In this document: positions 62,476-64,000 of the stretch, one piece after another | Layout of the letters: the number at the start of each line of letters is the position of its first letter | How positions within the stretch are numbered: position 1 is the first letter of the stretch | NCBI GenBank assembly: GCA_021014945.1 | Contig: MU266479.1 | Coordinates: 1-64,000 of the forward strand | DNA length: 64,000 bases | Direction: 5' to 3' | From: Leucogyrophana mollusca | Lineage: Eukaryota; Basidiomycota; Agaricomycetes; Boletales | Position numbers and translations under genes: made by a program | Notes under the pieces: model-generated | Database searches by the model: none | What the model was told of the DNA's origin: nothing | The model's input: only the letters and a program-made list of their open reading frames with translations

Positions 62476-63606
62476 CTATGTGTATTTGACTTGTACCAGG
62501 CTAGAGCATGTTGCCTCCTCCTTACACCACATAGTAAGTAACAAGTTGCGAGATCGCAAAAAAGACGCACCATCCACGAGGATATCCGCGCCGTTGATGT
62601 ATTTTCCTGCTCGACTGCAAAGCAGCACAACAGTCCCTGTCAACTCGCTGGGGCCCCCGATCATGCCCATGGGCTTCTTTGATGCCCATATGCTCCTAGC
62701 CTCTTCCAAACCTATATTTTCATTATACATGGTATCCATGTATCCTGGACTGATGCTGTTGACGCGGATACCATAGCGGGCCCACTCCGCCGCAGCTGAG
62801 CTTTTGGACTGGGACAGTGTCGGCGAGACGGCGCCCATCCGGGTGTCCAGGAGCTGAGGCACCGGGAAATTGATGCTGTGTGCTGAAATCGAGGCAGTGA
62901 ACACGATGCTTCCCCCTGTGCCTTGCTGTATCATGCGTCTAATATAGAGTGTCGGAATCCGTAAAAGAGGGGGGAGTGCAAGAACTGGGTACATACCTCG
63001 CGACTACGCGAGCGCAAAGCCAGCTTGCCTTCGCGTTTTCGGCCAACGTGGACCGCCATTCTTCGAGACCTATAAGAAGGGCGTGATTACAGGCTTCCAC
63101 GCCTGCAAAACACAGAAGAATGTTTACGCTGCCGAGTTCTGCAATTGTTTCTGCAACAGCTCGCAGCACAGAGAGCTCATCGCAAATGTCCACTTTCTGG
63201 GTCATAATCTTGGCCGACGGAAAATCCAAGCGCAATTGATTGACGAAGGTATGTGATTTGGCGGGGTCGACATCAAAGAGGGATACTCCCGGAGCACCGT
63301 GTTCCAGGAGAGCACGAGCAACTTCAAGACCTAGGTGTCCACACCCACCGGTGACTAAACCACAGTGAATTCAATTTGCATTAGACATTTATTGCAAGTT
63401 AGCGCATTGACCCACGCCAGACAGCACTCACTTATCGAATTTCCTTCCACGGCGAAACGGCTTGTTCTCTTTTCAGCGGGGGATAATTCGTACAAGATGT
63501 CAGGCGAAGTTTCCCAAGTGGGCGGCGTGTAAGCCTCAGGAAAGGCCGACGAAGGAAGCAATCGCCGGGCGTAATACTCTCCTGTGGACGAGGAGGAGTA
63601 ACTCAT
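62476..63606 (-). CDS. Short-chain dehydrogenase/reductase with damaged active-site segment
   Basis: This is an SDR-fold oxidoreductase of the sorbose-reductase/arabinitol-dehydrogenase group. The start MSYSSSSTGEYYARRLLPSS is at 63606. An intron leads to the Rossmann motif ITGGCGHLGLEVARALLEHG and LFDVDPAKSHTFVNQLRLDF. NILLCFAGVEACNHALLIGL follows, then after another intron GGSIVFTASISAHSINFPVP with the catalytic Ser. The expected YxxxK segment is absent: after PQ the frame reads LLDTRMGAVSPTLSQSKSSA before AAEWARYGIRVNSISPGYMD resumes the family pattern. The end ADILVDGASFLRSRNLLL runs to a stop at 62476; a last splice to a different tail (stop 62406) is possible. Without Tyr the protein is unlikely to be an active reductase. 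Confidence 0.75.
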
Positions 63607-64000
63607 AGCGATGGGGATCGAAAGGTAGGTTGGTTGACGTACGAAAGAGGGATGGGATTGGGGAGATCCATGTTAGAAACCACTGGAGTTAATAAGCCAG
63701 CCGTCTGCCAAGAGAAGGCCGGAAGATCAGAGGAGTTTATGTTGCCAAAATGACAGGGTTATTGAAGGTAGATTTGGCTCTAGTGAATTTTCGTGTTGAT
63801 TACTTGTTTGCCTCGTATGTCTAAGTCGACGCCTTGCCTGGTACAGTCTCGTCAGTGGTACCCCAAGAGTCATCCTCCCCTTTCGCCAAAACCAGGTGCA
63901 GGGATGAATTCGCCCGCGGCCGTGGGGGGACACCACATGAGGAGATCGATGCGAGTCTAGGTGACCAACCACTGATGCCGAGAGAACTTTTCAATGCTTA
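63607..64000. other. Right-edge region
   Basis: This is the upstream flank (promoter) of the minus-strand SDR gene. No other gene seen. Confidence 0.4.

Overview
The window looks like nuclear DNA from a filamentous basidiomycete, most likely an Agaricomycete. Genes are dense, on both strands, and broken by many introns of about 40-70 bases with GT-AG borders. The gene set is fungal housekeeping plus families typical of mushrooms: a velvet-domain regulator, Bem3/Rom2/Rgd1-type Rho regulators, a GH79 glycosidase and a GPI-anchored aspartic protease. Assignments rest on reading translated exons against family knowledge; no database search was run.

Layout. 0.5-5 kb: SHR3 (ER chaperone for permeases) and a DNA-ligase-IV-like ligase, both on minus. 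5.5-10.3 kb: a Bem3-type PX-PH-RhoGAP. 10.3-13.7 kb: no recognisable gene. 13.7-16.9 kb: an Fe-S type L-serine dehydratase. 18.3-20.1 kb: a Rom2-type RhoGEF that stops before its catalytic domain. 20.4-27.7 kb: CTK2-like cyclin, PNK-like P-loop kinase with an RG-rich tail, TPR protein, TIM23, velvet factor. 28.9-30.3 kb: divergent histone H3/H4 pair. 33.8-41.7 kb: NUP85, a small Cys-rich protein, and an Rgd1-type F-BAR RhoGAP. 42.3-43.8 kb: F-box protein. 43.9-45.3 kb: a second H4/H3 pair, inverted relative to the first. 45.6-56.5 kb: aspartic protease, two METTL21-family methyltransferases flanking a mitochondrial rhomboid, the DSC1/TUL1 RING E3, and the kinetochore subunit NNF1. 56.8 kb: initiator tRNA-Met. 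57.7-60.4 kb: GH79 enzyme. 62.5-63.6 kb: a short-chain dehydrogenase with a damaged active-site segment.

Themes. Several neighbours are closely divergent and may share promoters: H3/H4 twice, TIM23 with the TPR gene, rhomboid with a methyltransferase, and DSC1 with NNF1. Three Rho-GTPase regulators (two GAPs and one truncated GEF) lie within 37 kb. No operon-like pathway, defence island, CRISPR array or intact transposon is visible. The most notable signals are the homogenised inverted histone pairs with their variant H3 tail, the truncated Rom2, very small exons (4, 5, 15 and 21 nt) needed to complete conserved C-termini, and an SDR without its catalytic Tyr.
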